Assembly (NCBI GenBank): GCA_027924585.1
Contig: BSBM01000486.1
Span: forward strand, 42,464,501-42,528,500
Reading direction: 5' to 3'
Length of the DNA: 64,000 nucleotides
From: Larix kaempferi
Taxonomy: Eukaryota > Streptophyta > Pinopsida > Pinales > Pinaceae
The notes beneath the pieces are model-generated. The model ran no database searches. It saw nothing but the letters and a program-made list of their open reading frames with translations, and was not told the DNA's origin. This document shows positions 11,660 to 23,762 of the stretch, one piece after another. How positions within the stretch are numbered: the stretch's first letter is position 1; each line of letters begins with the position of its first letter. A program made the translations under genes and the position numbers.

Positions 11660-12215
11660 ATCAACTATTTAAGGATAATCTCCAAGTAGAGTTTCGAGAG
11701 GAGACTTGAAGTGCTAACATTGTGTATGTCAACATATGAGCAGATTCTCTAGTTGATCTTTTAAGGAGAAGCTCCAGGTAGAGTCTCGAGAGGAGACTTG
11801 AAGTACTAACATTGTGTATGTTATCATAGGAGCAGATTCTCTGGTTGGTATTTTAAGGATAAGCTCAGGTAGATTCTCGAGAAGAGACTTGAAGTGCTAA
11901 CATTGTGTATGTTAGCATAGGAGCAGATTCTCTGGTTGGTGTTTTAAGGAGAAGCTCAAGTAGAGTCTCAAGAAGAGACTTGAAGTGCTAACATTGTGTA
12001 TGTCAGCATAGGAGCAGATTCTATGGTTGATTTTTTTAAAGAGAAGCTCCAGGTAGATTCTCGAGAGGAGACTTGAAGTGCTACGTTGTGTATGTCAGCA
12101 TAGGAGCAAATTCTCTGGTTGATCTTTTAAGGAGAAGCTCAGGTAGAGTCTCAAGAAGAGACTTGAAGTGCTAACATTGTGTATGTTAGCATAGAGCCAA
12201 TTCTCTAGTTTCTCT
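11660..12215 (+). repeat. Minisatellite of about 90-bp units, copy 1
   Basis: Six units each contain GGAGAAGCTCCAGGTAGAG, the imperfect palindrome GTCTCGAGAGGAGAC, TTGAAGTGCTAACATTGTG, and CAGATTCTCTGGTTG. The palindrome can form a short stem in every unit. Confidence 0.9.
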
Positions 12216-12630
12216 TTTGACTAAGGAGAAGACTCCTTTGTGGAGTGTATCCCTGTGTGGAGAATGAGCCCAGAGGGGTGGACTAGTTGCAGCCATCACC
12301 GCCTTACAGTTGTAATGACTGATAAATTGGAAGAAGAGTCTTCCTGAGGAGTTCAGTCTCCTTTCGGTTTTAGACTGATAAAGTGCATGAGTAAGTAATC
12401 CTCTTTGGTTTAGGATGACCAAGTTGATTAGGCAGATCAAATATTATCATTGGAAAGATGATATGGTTCCAGTAGGGAACAAGGTTCCAGTGGGAACTGT
12501 TGTTCTTGTCAGAAGGACTTGATCAAAAGAGACCTTTCTTAAGATGATGAGATGTACGAGACAAGCCATGATGATTAGATGATATCCATATGTGTGCTAG
12601 CATGGTGATACCTCCCTAGCTAAGAGCGAG

Positions 12631-13017
12631 TGTTGGTGTTTATAGCTTCATGAGGTATCCTCACAAGTCGGCCTAGCAAAAGAAATATTATTTAAGGACA
12701 TTAATAATACTATTTATTATGAAATGACATTTCGGCCAGCAACAAAGGGATGTGTCCTTTGACTTCATTCACTATAAAGTAAAAAGCATGAACTTGTAAT
12801 TTACGAAGCGATAAAATTCATCCATCTCTCTACTAAAACGAAGTGATAAGGATGCAACCCTAATCTCGTAATAAATCTTATGTCTATTATGTTTGGTTAT
12901 ATTTATGTGATCCTATATCATATGTGGTTGATATTTTCAGTGTATGGTTATTCTATGATATATGTTATATCATAAGGCAGCAATCATTAATATCTGAAAA
13001 TAATTATAAAATCAACA
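12631..13017 (+). repeat. 3' LTR of the LARD-like element (387 bp)
   Basis: It runs from TGTTGGTG to AAAATCAACA and is followed by the TSD copy CATCC at 13018-13022. It preserves the unoccupied target (TTTTCAGTGTATGG) of the solo LTR that sits in the 5' LTR. Confidence 0.9.
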
Positions 13018-13152
13018 CATCCATAGCTCCAATGGCTTTCTTAGACATAAAATCAACCTTACCATTAAGCTCCCTAAAAATATGATTAAAGAAAATGTAA
13101 AAGAAATAAAGTTTCAGTCCTTCAATTTTGGCCACCCAACGCTCTAGGTTGT
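13018..13152 (-). pseudogene. LINE (L1-type) 3' fragment, part 1 (RNase H end)
   Basis: The minus-strand frame encodes FNHIFRELNGKVDFMSKKAIG, with the H-x-x-R-E-x-N-x-x-(A/V)D-x-x-(S)K-A pattern of the last catalytic aspartate of plant L1 RNase H. It continues into 7889-7587 across the LTR-element insertion. It is 5'-truncated just upstream, at the sequence shared with segment B. Confidence 0.65.
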
Positions 13153-14290
13153 TGAAAAAATTAAAAACATATAATGTGATGAAAATCAATTATTTTTAAT
13201 TATTTTATTATTAAAATGATTCATAATACAATACAGTATAGTACAATTTAAAAGAAATTAAAATCTATCTTAATACAATATAAAATTTAAGAAGGAAAAA
13301 AGATATATTGATACAGAGTGTGCGATATGAATAGTATGGTGACGAGTTCCATTCATTAGCTAGACTTAAACACAATTATTGATTTTAGTGTGATTTCATT
13401 GTATTTGATACTATGCTTTTTGAGGAAGGGTAGAATGACCAAAAAGTTCGTAACTGAAAAACTTGAAATGCTTTACAACAGCTAAAGAATGTAATATTTT
13501 CATAAATATTATTATGATTTTTTTCAAAGTAAAAAAAAAACCTTAATTTCCATTAATTGGTATACAATATTTATTAAATGTATGTGTATTTATTTATCAT
13601 TTAATAATTTTCGATTTCTTTTCTCATTGAATATTTACAAATTAGAAAAGATTCATATGACATGTTATTGATCCTAGAGTCATTTAATATTGCAACAATT
13701 TTTTTTCTAATTGTTGGGATTTAATATTTTTTTCTAATTATTAGAATTTAATGATATAGAAAGTCAATGTTTTTATTGATCAAGAATTAATGGATTTTTT
13801 TATCATCTATGTTGATTTATAATTGAGAAAAATCTCTAAAAAATTTATTTAATTATACACAAATCTTGGATTGTGCTAGAGCTCTACTTATTTAGAAATT
13901 TATGTTAGATTTTTATCAAATTTGTGATTGAATATGCTACAACATTAGCTTAATGATCAGTAATAAAAAAAATGAAATTAATCAATAAATTTAAAATTCA
14001 ATTGACTTTATAATAATATGATATTTTAAGGTTTATTCATTGTTTAATTGTATTGGGTTTTAGTATCTTAATTGCATGGCCACGTGAGATACTCTTACAA
14101 CATGTCATGTACATGTATCACTCTAATAAATGAAAATGAATTAAAATGGAAAGAGAAAAAAATAAGAAAAACAAATCTAGATAAATAGCATAAATACATT
14201 TTATGTTTTATATTTTTTAATATATATATTTAAAAAAATTATGCATTTCAATACATAATACATTTAATATTAAAATAAAACTATACCAAT
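13153..14290 (+). repeat. Segment A, middle part (inside duplication unit 1)
   Basis: This AT-rich non-coding DNA aligns with 36146-37628 of segment B and with the reverse complement of about 52050-52640 in segment C. Shared landmarks include GAATAGTATGGTG, GAGTTCCATTCATTAG, TTGCATGGCCAC and CTTGGATYGTG. No ORF is conserved. Confidence 0.65.
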
Positions 14291-14297
14291 ACATAAT

Positions 14298-15140
14298 ACT
14301 GGCCCTTGATGAGTAGTGTTTATGCATCGACCAGGTGTTCCCCCAGTATTAGCCATGTGACTTGGCTATGGGTGAATGGATCAGAGTGGGGTAGTTCCTT
14401 CTTCCGTTCATCCTGTGATGGGGGTGGCAAGATTAGCCCTCAGTTCCATACACTATATTCCTAGAGGTTGAGCATTAAGCATTTCCCCAACATTAGCCAT
14501 GTGACTTGGCTAGGGGTGGTTCAAGTGGGACAGTTCCTTCTCTCGGACACCAAGTGGGGTGGAGAGATTAGTCCCTAAGACGACTCAGAACGGGGCAGTG
14601 CCTTCTCTCGGACACCAAGTGGTGTGGAGAGATTAGTCCCTAAATGCTTAGAGTGGGGCAGTGCCTTCTCTCAGACACCAAGTGGGGTGGAGATATTAGT
14701 CCCTAGTTTCTCACTCATCAACTCATGACTCAATATGGAATAGTTCCCTCTCCTAGACACCCTGTGATGGGGTGGGGGATTAGTTCTTTCTCTAGGACAG
14801 ACTGTTACGAAGTGGGGATATCTCCCGGACATCCTGTGACGAGATGGGGAGAATAGTCCCAATATTATCAGTATGGGGCAGTGCCTTCTCCCAAGCATCC
14901 TGTGACGGGATGGGGGGATTAAATCGAGATTATCAGTATGGGGCAATGCCTTCTCTAGGACATCATATGACAGGAAGGAGAGAATAGTCCTGAGATGATT
15001 AGTATGGATCAATTCCTTCTCCCAGACATATTGTGACGAGATGGGGAGATTAACCCAAGATGATCAGTATGGGGCAATGCCTTCTCCCAGATATCCTGTG
15101 ACGGGATGTGGAAACTAGTCCCTAAGATAACTCAGGAGGA
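14298..15140 (+). repeat. Minisatellite of about 70-bp units, copy 2
   Basis: The duplicated counterpart of the array at 10277-11115, with the same unit order and individual base changes. Confidence 0.85.
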
Positions 15141-15689
15141 GTCAGTGCACATATTGATTTCGTGACAAATTAGGGAGCAAATATCATAATCTTGTGATAA
15201 ATGAGAAGGTATCCCATATTTGCAGATCTTGCACATTCTCCAAGATTGATTATTAGGAGGAAGGCTTTTGTGGATGATATGTTGATGTTTCTCCAGAGTG
15301 TAGCATTGGGAAAACATTCTACTAGATTGGTCATGTGATTTGACCAAGGAGAATGATACATTCACTCACAAGAATGGCCCTGGTGTATCATTGCTTAGCC
15401 ATGTGATTTGGTTAAGTGTGATTAGGTCTCGAGATGCTTGCACGACCTTTCTTAGTCATGTGATTTGGCTAAGTGTGAATAAGGCTTGAGGTCACATTGC
15501 ATACTCTATGAGGGAGCGGTCCATGATGGAGTGATCTATCTCATTATAGAGTAGGTTTTACTTGTTTATTTGATAGGGACTAGCTACCCCTTGTGGAATA
15601 AACAATGTCTAGTCTAATGTGGGTGCACACACATTAGAGCCCTATACATGAATAGATGTGCATGTGAGGAGAAGAATAACATCAACTAT

Positions 15690-16240
15690 TTAAGGATAAG
15701 CTCCAAGTAGAGTCTCGAGAGGAGACTTGAAGTGCTAGCATTGTGTATGTCAACATATGAGCAGATTCTCTAGTTGATCTTTTAAGGAGAAGCTCCAGGT
15801 AGAGTCTCGAGAGGAGACTTGAAGTACTAACATTGTGTATGTTAGCATAGGAGCAGATTATCTGGTTGGTCTTTTAAGGATAAGCTCCGGTAGATTCTCG
15901 AGAAGAGACTTGAATTGCTAACATTGTGTATGTTAGCATAGGAGCAGATTCTCTGGTTGGTCTTTTAAGGAGAAGCTCAGGTAGAGTCTCAAGAAGAGAC
16001 TTGAAGTGCTAACATTGTGTATGTCAGCATAGGAGCAGATTCTATGGTTGATTTTTTTAAAGAGAAGCTCCAGGTAGAGTCTCGAGAGGAGACTTGAAGT
16101 GCTACGTTGTGTATGTCAGCATAGGAGCAAATTCTCTGGTTGGTCTTTTAAGGAGAAGCTCAGGTAGAGTCTCAAGAAGAGACTTGAAGTGCTAACATTG
16201 TGTATGTTAGCATAGAGCCAATTATTTGGTGTCTCTTTTG
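15690..16240 (+). repeat. Minisatellite of about 90-bp units, copy 2
   Basis: The duplicated counterpart of the array at 11660-12215, again six units with the GTCTCGAGAGGAGAC palindrome. Confidence 0.88.
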
Positions 16241-16668
16241 ACTAAGGAGAAGACTCCTTTGTGGAGTGTATCCCTGTGTGGAGAGTGCTCTTGTGTGGAG
16301 AATGAGCCCAGAGGGGTGGACTAGTTGCAGCCATCACCACCTTACAGTTGTAATGACTGATAAATTGGAAGAAGAGTCTTCCTGAGGAGTGTAGTCTCCT
16401 TTCGGTTTTAGACTGATAAAGTGCATGAGGAAGTAATCCTCTTTGGTTTAGGATGACCAAGTTGATTAGGCAGATCAAATATTATCATTGGAAAGATGAT
16501 ATGGTTCCAGTAGGGAACAAGGTTCCAGTGGGAACTGTTGTTCTGGTCAGAAGGACTCGATCAAAAGAGACCTTTCTTATGATGATGAGATGTACGAGAC
16601 AAGCCATGATTATTAGATGATATCCATATGTGTACTAGCATGGTGATACCTCCCTAGCTAAGAGCGAG

Positions 16669-17051
16669 TGTCGGTGTTTATAGCTTCATGAGGTATCCTC
16701 ACAAGTCGGCCTAGCAAAAGAAATATTATTTAAGGACATTAATAATAATATTTATTATCAAATGACATTTCGGCCAGACAAAGGGATGTGTCCGTTGACT
16801 TCATTCACTATAAAGTAAAAAGCATGAACTTGTAATTTACCAAGTGATAAAATTCATCCATCTCTCTACTAAAACGAAGTGATAAGGATGCAACCCTAAT
16901 CTCGTAATAAATCTTATGTCTATTATGCTTGGTTATATTTATGTGATCCTATATCATATGTGGTTGATATTTTCAGTGTATGGTTATTCTATGATATATG
17001 TTATCATAAGGCAGTAATCATCAATATCTGAAAATAATTATAAAATCAACA
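16669..17051 (+). repeat. Duplicated LTR (third LTR copy, 383 bp)
   Basis: It begins TGTCGGTG and ends AAAATCAACA, followed by CATCC (17052-17056). Its right flank is the same LINE fragment as at 13018, so it arose by segmental duplication, not by a new insertion. Confidence 0.9.
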
Positions 17052-17187
17052 CATCCATAGTCCCAATGACTTTCTTAGACAGAGAATCAACCTTACCATT
17101 AAGCTCCCTAAAAATATGATTGAAGGAAATGTAAAAGAAATAAAGTTTCAGTCCTTCAATTTTGGCCACCCAATGCTTTAGGTTGAT
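17052..17187 (-). pseudogene. Duplicated LINE 3' fragment
   Basis: The copy of 13018-13152 within duplication unit 2. It encodes the same RNase H tail on the minus strand, with a few further substitutions. Confidence 0.6.
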
Positions 17188-18327
17188 GAAAAAATTTAAA
17201 ACCTATAACATGATAAAAATCAATTATTTTTAATTATTTTATTATTAAAATTATTCATAATACAATACAATATAGTACCATTTAAAATAAATTAAAATCT
17301 ATCTTAATACAATATAAAATCTAAGAAGGAAAAAAGATATATTGATAGTGAGTGTGCGATATGAATAGTATGGTGACGACTTCCATTCATTTGCTAGACT
17401 TAAACACAATTATTGATTTTAGTGTGATTTCATTGTATTTGATACTGTGTTTTTTGAGGAAGGGTAGAATGACCAAAAAGTTCATAGCTGAAAAACTTGA
17501 AATGCTTTACAACAGCTAAAGAATGTAATATTTTCATAAATATTATTACGATTTTTTTCAAAGTAAAAAAAAAAAACCTTAATTTCCATTAATTGGTATA
17601 CAATATTTATTAATTGTATGTGTATTTATTTATCATTTAACAATTTTCGATTTCTTTTTTATTGAATATTTACAAATTAGAAAAGATTCATACGACATGT
17701 TATTGATACTGGAGTCATTTAATATTGCAACAATTTTTTTTCCTGATTGTTGGGATTTAACATTTTTTTTTTAATTATTAGAATTTAAGGATATAGAAAG
17801 TCAATGTTTTTATTGATCAAGAATTAATGGATTTTTTTTATCATCTATGTTGATTTATAATTGAGAAAAATCTTTAAAAAAATTATTTAATTATACACAA
17901 ATCTTGGATTGTGCTAGAGCTCTACTTATTTAAAAATTTATGTTAGATTTTTATCAAATTTGTGATTGAATTTGCTACAACATTAGCTTAATGATCAGTA
18001 ATAAAAAAATGAAATTAATCAATAAATTTAAAATTCAATTGACTTTATAATAATATGATATTTTAAGGTTTATTCATTGTTTAATTGTATTGGGTTTTGG
18101 TTTCTTAATTACATGGCCACGTGAGATACTCTTACAACATGTCATGTACATGTATCACTCTAATAAATGAAAATGAATTAAAATGGAAAGAGAAAAAAAT
18201 AAGAAAAACAAATCTAGATAAATAGCATAAATACATTTTATGCTTTATATCTTTTAATATATATATTTAAGAAAATTATGCATTTCAATACATAATACAT
18301 TTAATATTAAAATAAAACTATACCAAT

Positions 18328-19350
18328 TAAAAGTATCGTTATTTTACACCACATGAACTTTAACAATACATATTTTACTAATGGTACAACTATTGCAATA
18401 AGCATATAATATGATGGGAAACAAAAGTATTATTGTGGATACTTTGACATGATATAATACGTGATAATTAATCAGGATACATTGAAATGTAAGCTACATA
18501 TTGTGTTGGGGAATAGTTTAATAATTTAGATGGGATGTTGTTATTATAATGATTTAGATTTAGATTTTATTAGATATAAAGGGTCGATCATATGTATGAA
18601 TTGGTTAAAATAGTCTTTACTTTAATAATGTAGAATTGGGGTTCATTGTAGTTTAAAAATAAAAGAGATAAACTATCAAATGTAAGTCTCAAACAAATTT
18701 GATAATCATAGAGTGATTGCTTACTCTTATGTATCAAGGTATTAGTAATGGTGTTTAAAAGTGGACAAGCTTAAAAGTTTTAATGGGTCAATTTTTTCTT
18801 TCTTTTTTTTATAAATTTTCATTTAATACATTCTTTTTGTTTTTGAAATTTTGATGAATTATGTTTTTTTTAAATGAATTAAAAGCTTTAAGGATAAAGT
18901 TTTCCTCAATCATGTAGAAGCATAACTTTTTATAAAAATCTTATAACATTTAGAGAAAATTTTCAATAAAAAAAATGGTTTATTTTATTTTATTTTATTT
19001 TTATTAATAATATGTCTTAAATATTTACCATTTAAATTTTATGATATTTATTATCCCTGCTAAGACAGGGATATACTTTTCATTCACAAGTCAAATTGCA
19101 TTGACTTGTATTAGTTTGTTTTTCACTATATAACTTCCAACAAAGTTTTATAATGTAAATTTACCAAAAATCAATATTAAATTAATTATTGTGAAAATAT
19201 AAAATATATTTCAAAATTTTTAAATTAAATTTATTTTATTTTTTGATTGGTTTAAAGCCTTTTCAATGGGACATAAATCCCTTAAGGGGTAGCTTCAATT
19301 GTTAGATTTAAAAAATAAATTAAATTAAATTTTAAATTTAAATTTCTTAA
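18328..19350 (+). repeat. Segment A, right part
   Basis: Non-coding DNA aligning with 39920-41010 (segment B), and from about 18490 with 54720-54900 plus 56280-56600 (segment D). Landmarks are GATGGGATGTTGTTATTAT, TAGATTTAGATTTTATTAGA and ATTAGTAATGG. No ORF. Confidence 0.65.
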
Positions 19351-20643
19351 AATGCCACTTGTCAGTGTGTTAAATGTTGTATCATGTTTGCCACATCGTC
19401 ATGAATACCATTTATGAGTATATTCATCCGGTATATCTCAGTGGCCTGGGCATTAGCAATGCCAGTGGTGTCATGGAGATTATTGGCAACCACTAGCTCT
19501 AAATGCGCAGTGGTTGTTATCCCATATCGAAACCTATCTTGGATATCAAAAACCAGCATGTCATCTCGAAACACCTCAAACACTTTTAGTCAGCCAAAGA
19601 TATCAAGTAAATATAACATGATAGATGCTATCATGTAGGAAAACTTGGCATATGCCCATTGTGCAAGAGACCATCAAGCAAACTGCCTACAAAGTCCTCT
19701 GTTTGTATCCACAAAAGAGAAGTCGAGAACAATCTTCTTTTATCTGATGTTTAAACCATGCCAACTTCTATGGAACTAAGTTCCCTTCAAGCAAAGGTTC
19801 AATCTTGTTCAATGCGAATACCCTCGTAAATTCCAAGCAATGAGCAACTAATAGGGATCAGGTCCTTTCGAAGAGGTAATACAAGAGAAGTTCCACATGA
19901 CTACAACTGATGATGATCTTATATGAATGATATATCTTCTAATGTCAGTGCGGTTAGCTCATATGCTCTCGATTGATCAACATAGAGGTGAACAATAAAA
20001 GAAAAAGTAATAATCAATACCGAATGTTTGTCTGGGAGTGCACGCCTTGCCGTATTTTCTTTGCACTTTTTCTACAACTGTATTTGAGAAACCTGTTGCA
20101 GGTTTCTACTCATGTTAATCCTTCATGGAGGTCAATGAATGTACAAAGTGATGGCCATAGGCAGACAATTTAGAGAGAATGTGCAGATTGTGGAAATCTA
20201 TGATCCTTTTGAATTCATTGGAGGATCGATGCACAAGTGCCGGAATATGTTAGGGTATTAAGTCCAGTACTCTTTTGCAATGAGTTCATATACATTATAG
20301 TAGTCAATGATGCTGCTTTGTTGGGAATTCTGCATTTCAACATTACAGATTGGACCTCAAACTCTCCCCTACTAGAGACTGAGGGTCGCGACATCGAGGA
20401 TCATAGGTTGTTCACCTGCAGGTCGCAAGTTCTAATAGCCGGAACAATGTTAGATGAAGAAACCTCCACCATATATGGGAGTTAGATTCAAACTTATTTT
20501 CATTGGTTGAGATTGCAAGGATGTAGCTACCGATGTATGAGAGAATAGAATTCAATTTCATGCCTGAATGTATCGATGTGGATGATTCTATATGTTTCAT
20601 TTTCTATAGAGGATTACAAAATTGACTGTCATAGGTGGAGGTA
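19351..20643. other. Unassigned, possibly decayed coding DNA
   Basis: Its composition is more balanced than segment A. Short frames exist on both strands; the longest on the minus strand (19583 to 19362) gives 73 residues containing TAHLELVVANNLHDTTGIAN. No motif allows a family assignment. It ends where the first gypsy LTR begins. Confidence 0.35.
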
Positions 20644-21275
20644 TGATCCAGATGGATATCGACGGCCACCCACCTATTCCACTGCCTCAAAGTAGTTTCC
20701 CATTTTGGCAATTTTCTAGTAATTTTTCTACGGTTTTTTCGGTGTCCTAAACTTTTGGGGCCATTTTGAGGCCTTAAATGACATTTTTTGGCAATTCGGG
20801 GGAAAGAATGGTTTCCAATCGCATGCATTTTGATTTAGTTGAAAGTTGTCAATCTTGGATAGAAATTTCCAATGGGCTATTGGGCACCCCAAACGGAGAT
20901 TGTATGCAAAAGTTATGACCCTGGGAAGTTGATTGTTCAACTAACCACCTTGGCGCCACAAACTTTATGACGGTTCATCTTCTAGGGTTAGGTTTTTGGA
21001 TGTTTGGGATTATTTCCCTCATGATTATGATAAATAGGCCCTTTAGGCCTCTTTTTGTATTCATCTTGGCACGAATGAGCATAGCGGCCACATCTCTTCT
21101 CAGAGATAGCTACTACCATTCTAGTTGTTTTATTTTACAGTATGTTCTATTTCCTCTATTTAATAGAATATGTGTTTATTGTATCATTGTGTTTCTTACC
21201 ATATATCTGTGTATGTGAATATATATATATATATATATATGCTCTTTCATTTCATTCTCACATAAATCCGGATAA
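20644..21275 (+). repeat. Array LTR 1 (632 bp)
   Basis: It begins TGATCCAGATGG and ends GGATAA (the others end GGATCA), then one base and TGGTATCAGAGA. There is no polypurine tract upstream, so this is the true 5' end of the array. An AT run lies near its end (about 21219-21240). Confidence 0.85.
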
Positions 21276-21406
21276 GTGGTATCAGAGAAATATGCTCTTT
21301 GATTGTTTCTCATTGGATGTCCCCGACGAGGCCAAGATATAGAGAGTTGGGTCTCGAACTAGTTTCACTTGGGGAAGATCACTCTCGCCCCCGCAAATGG
21401 CCTCCC

Positions 21407-22339
21407 ATGGAGGAAGAAAAGAGAGACAACAGAGCAGGAGATGTTATCAAGTTGTTGCTCGAGGAATCCCTCGCGCGACAGAGGAACGAGATGATGGATA
21501 ATTTCACCCAGATCCTTCGACGCATGCTGACGACGGCAGATACACCTTCAACGAGCAGTCATTTCGGAGATGCGACTCCATTCAAGGTACAATTTAACTT
21601 TGATATACCTTTATTTGAAGGTCAGATCGGTGTTGATTCCCTAGATAAATGGTTGAATCTACTAGAAGGATATTTCTCTGTCCACAATTTTTCCAACAGG
21701 GAAAAGATCACCTTTGCGCTCCTCAAGACTGTCCCCCATGTCAAAAATTGGTGGGAAACTTTTTGTGAGAAAAAATCATCAGGCGAGTCTAGATTGTTTG
21801 ATTCCAAACCCACTTGGGCCTCTTTTATAGATGTCGTTAAGGAACAATATTACTCTATCGGAAACTATGATGACCAGTACACAAAATGGACCATTCTGCG
21901 TCAAGAGAGGGACTGAAAGGTGTCAGAGTACACCAACAACTTTCATACCTTGCGCACAAAGCTAGGTATCAAGGAATTCGAGCGACACCTAGTACTGAAA
22001 TATCGCAGTGGCCTAAACGGATACATACGAACATAGATGGAATTCCTGGACATCTCTTCACTTGGATCTACCTATCGGTATACTATCAAAATTGAGAAAA
22101 GAATTCAGCAAAAGAACAAGCATAACTTCGGACCTGCACAAAAGCAGGGCAAGGGAAACTCTGGCTCGCAGAACACAGGACAGGGAAAGGAAAACGAATC
22201 CCAACCACAAGTGAAGAAGGGTAATGGAAATACAAAGAAGGACAGCGGGAAGTGGTGTGAGTTCCACAAAATCCGCTGGCACAATGCTAATGAATGTCAC
22301 TCAAAACAGTCATTGGTGGCTGAGATCAAAGCTTCATAA
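21407..22339 (+). pseudogene. gag: Gypsy Gag, array unit 1
   Basis: The frame starts MEEEKRDNRAGD. A retrotransposon-gag domain follows (LDKWLNLLEGYFSVHNF through VKNWWETFCEKK, approximately residues 70-130). Then comes a basic glycine/glutamine-rich linker and a variant zinc knuckle C-x2-H-x4-H-x4-C (CEFHKIRWHNANEC). Two in-frame stops break it: TGA at 21914-21916, where unit 2 has CGA, and TAG at 22034-22036. The frame ends in TAA at 22337, where other units have GAA. Gag would form the particle core and is the only structural protein the family encodes. Confidence 0.82.
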
Positions 22340-22469
22340 TCAGATCTCGGTTCTAACTCTGATTCAGAACCCAATGTCACAGATGCAGACAAAGGGATGC
22401 AGAACCCAGTGTCAACATTGCTACCACATAGATTCAACCAGAGGAACTTGAATAGTCGGAGGTAGAGGA

Positions 22470-22940
22470 GTGCCTCTTCCACTTACAGATGTGGGTGAAG
22501 GGAATTCCCCTACATTGTTTTGTGGACAGCGGCAACCAAAAGAACCTGATTTCAGCATAAGTAATCAAGAGATTAGAGCTATCAATAAAACCACCCGCAA
22601 CCATACACCATTGGTTGGCTAAGCCAAGGTTGAGGTATTTGCGTCAGTCATCAATGCCGCCTACCATACGGCATAAAGCCCTTCAAAGATGAGGTATTGT
22701 GTGATGTGTCCCCACTTGAAGTATGTGATGTTCTTTTAGGATAACCATATATGTGGAAGCGTCATGTTGTATATGAATCACAACCTCGTAGTGTCATTGT
22801 CACTTTGGGAGGACAACTCTATTGGATACTAGAGATAGTTGCACCTACCCCAACCAAGCAGTGCAAGAATATAATCTCCGACACTGGGAAATTTTCCCTA
22901 TTCTCAATTGCCACTGAAGCTCAACTCAACACATAGTTTG
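22470..22940 (+). pseudogene. pro: Gypsy protease region, array unit 1 (with internal deletion after it)
   Basis: Frames contain the active-site stretch VDSGNQKNLIS, then, after frameshifts, MWKRHVVYESQPRSVIVTLG and the tail ending TGKFSLFSIATEA. This is the Ty3/gypsy retropepsin pattern. At about 22918 the sequence jumps from CACTGAAGC to TCAACTCAACACA. Units 2 and 3 have roughly 300 more bases here, so unit 1 carries an internal deletion with short microhomology (AGC). Confidence 0.7.
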
Positions 22941-22984
22941 ACATATGATAAGGGATTTGACACAATGGAGACCATTGTTTCCTA

Positions 22985-22996
22985 AGGGGGGAGGAA
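22985..22996 (+). other. Polypurine tract before array LTR 2
   Basis: AGGGGGGAGGAA immediately precedes the LTR start TGATCC, as expected for plus-strand priming. Similar tracts precede LTR 3 (about 25648-25657) and LTR 4 (about 28322-28331). Confidence 0.8.
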
Positions 22997-23630
22997 TGAT
23001 CCATATGGATATCGGTGGCCACCCACCTATTCCACTAACTCAAAACAGTTTCCCATTTTGGCAATTTTCTAGTAATTTTTCTATGGTTTTTCAGGTCCTA
23101 AACTTCCGGGGCCATTTTGAGGCCCTAAATGACGTTTTTGGCTATTCGGGGGGGGGGGGGGGGGGAGTGGGGAAATTCATTTTCAATAGCATGCATTTTA
23201 TCCCAGTCGAAAGTTGCAAATATCGGATAGACCTTTCCAACAGGCTATTGAGCACCCAAAACAAAGATCATATGCAAAAGTTATGACTCCAGGAAGATGA
23301 TTGTTCAACTAACCACCTTGGGGGCGCAAACTTTATGACGTTCATATTCTAGGGTTAGGTTTTAGGATGTTTGGGATTCTTTCCCTCATGCTTATGATAA
23401 TTAGTCCCTTTCGGCCTCTTTTTGTATTCATCTTGGCATGAATGAGCATAGCAGACACATCTCTTCTTAGAGATATCTACTACCATTCTAGTTGTTTTAG
23501 TTTACAGTCTATTCTATTTCCGCTATTTAATAAAATATGTGTTTACTATATCACTGTGTTTATTGCCATATATTTTTGTATGCAAATATATATACGCTCT
23601 TTCATTTTGTTCTCACATAAATCCGGATCA
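22997..23630 (+). repeat. Array LTR 2 (634 bp), with an 18-G run
   Basis: It runs from TGATCC to GGATCA, then G and the primer site TGGTATCAGAGCAA (23632). A run of 18 G lies at 23148-23165; LTR 1 and LTR 4 have only three to six G at this place. Confidence 0.88.
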
Positions 23631-23762
23631 GTGGTATCAGAGCAATTTTCTCTTTGATTGTTTCTCAGTGCATGTCCCCGACGAGGTCAGTATATAGATA
23701 TTTGGGTCTCGAACTAGTTTCACTTGGGGAAGATCACTCTCACTGCACCAAACGGCCTCCCA

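Larger units (their letters stand above)
7890..13017 (+). mobile_element. Non-autonomous LTR retroelement (LARD-like) with TSD CATCC
   Basis: Two LTRs (7890-9737, enlarged by a nested LTR, and 12631-13017) flank about 2.9 kb with no gag or pol. The 5-bp TSD CATCC is present at 7885-7889 and 13018-13022. The LTRs start TGTTGGTGTTTATAG and end AAAATCAACA. The internal region has a primer-binding site followed by three tandem-repeat arrays and only short stop-ridden frames. It must have been mobilised in trans. It lies inside a LINE fragment, which continues on both sides. Confidence 0.85.
10277..14297 (+). repeat. 4.02-kb tandem duplication, unit 1
   Basis: This unit begins ACTGGCCCTTGATGAG and contains the two large minisatellites, the 3' LTR, the LINE 3' fragment remnant and about 1.1 kb of segment A. 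It is repeated nearly base for base in 14298-18327. The unit boundary near 14290-14300 reads CAATACATAATACTGGCC; the CAATACATAATAC part also occurs about 45 bases upstream, so the join carries a short templated filler. Confidence 0.9.
14298..18327 (+). repeat. 4.03-kb tandem duplication, unit 2
   Basis: A near-identical direct repeat of 10277-14297, with scattered substitutions and small indels (for example an extra copy of GTGTGGAGAGTGCTC near 16276). Both units end ...AACTATACCAAT; unit 2 then continues into single-copy segment A DNA. Confidence 0.9.

Noticed and set aside
10084-12215. CRISPR-like array
   Set aside because: The units are contiguous degenerate tandem repeats without unique spacers of constant length, and the context is a plant LTR element.
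12631-17051. A second full LTR element between the LTRs at 12631 and 16669
   Set aside because: The sequence after the 12631-13017 LTR is the LINE fragment and host DNA, not a primer-binding site, and the same flank follows the third LTR. A segmental duplication explains the third LTR.
19351-20643. Host gene upstream of the gypsy array
   Set aside because: The composition hints at coding, but frames are short on both strands and no motif is recognisable; left as unassigned.
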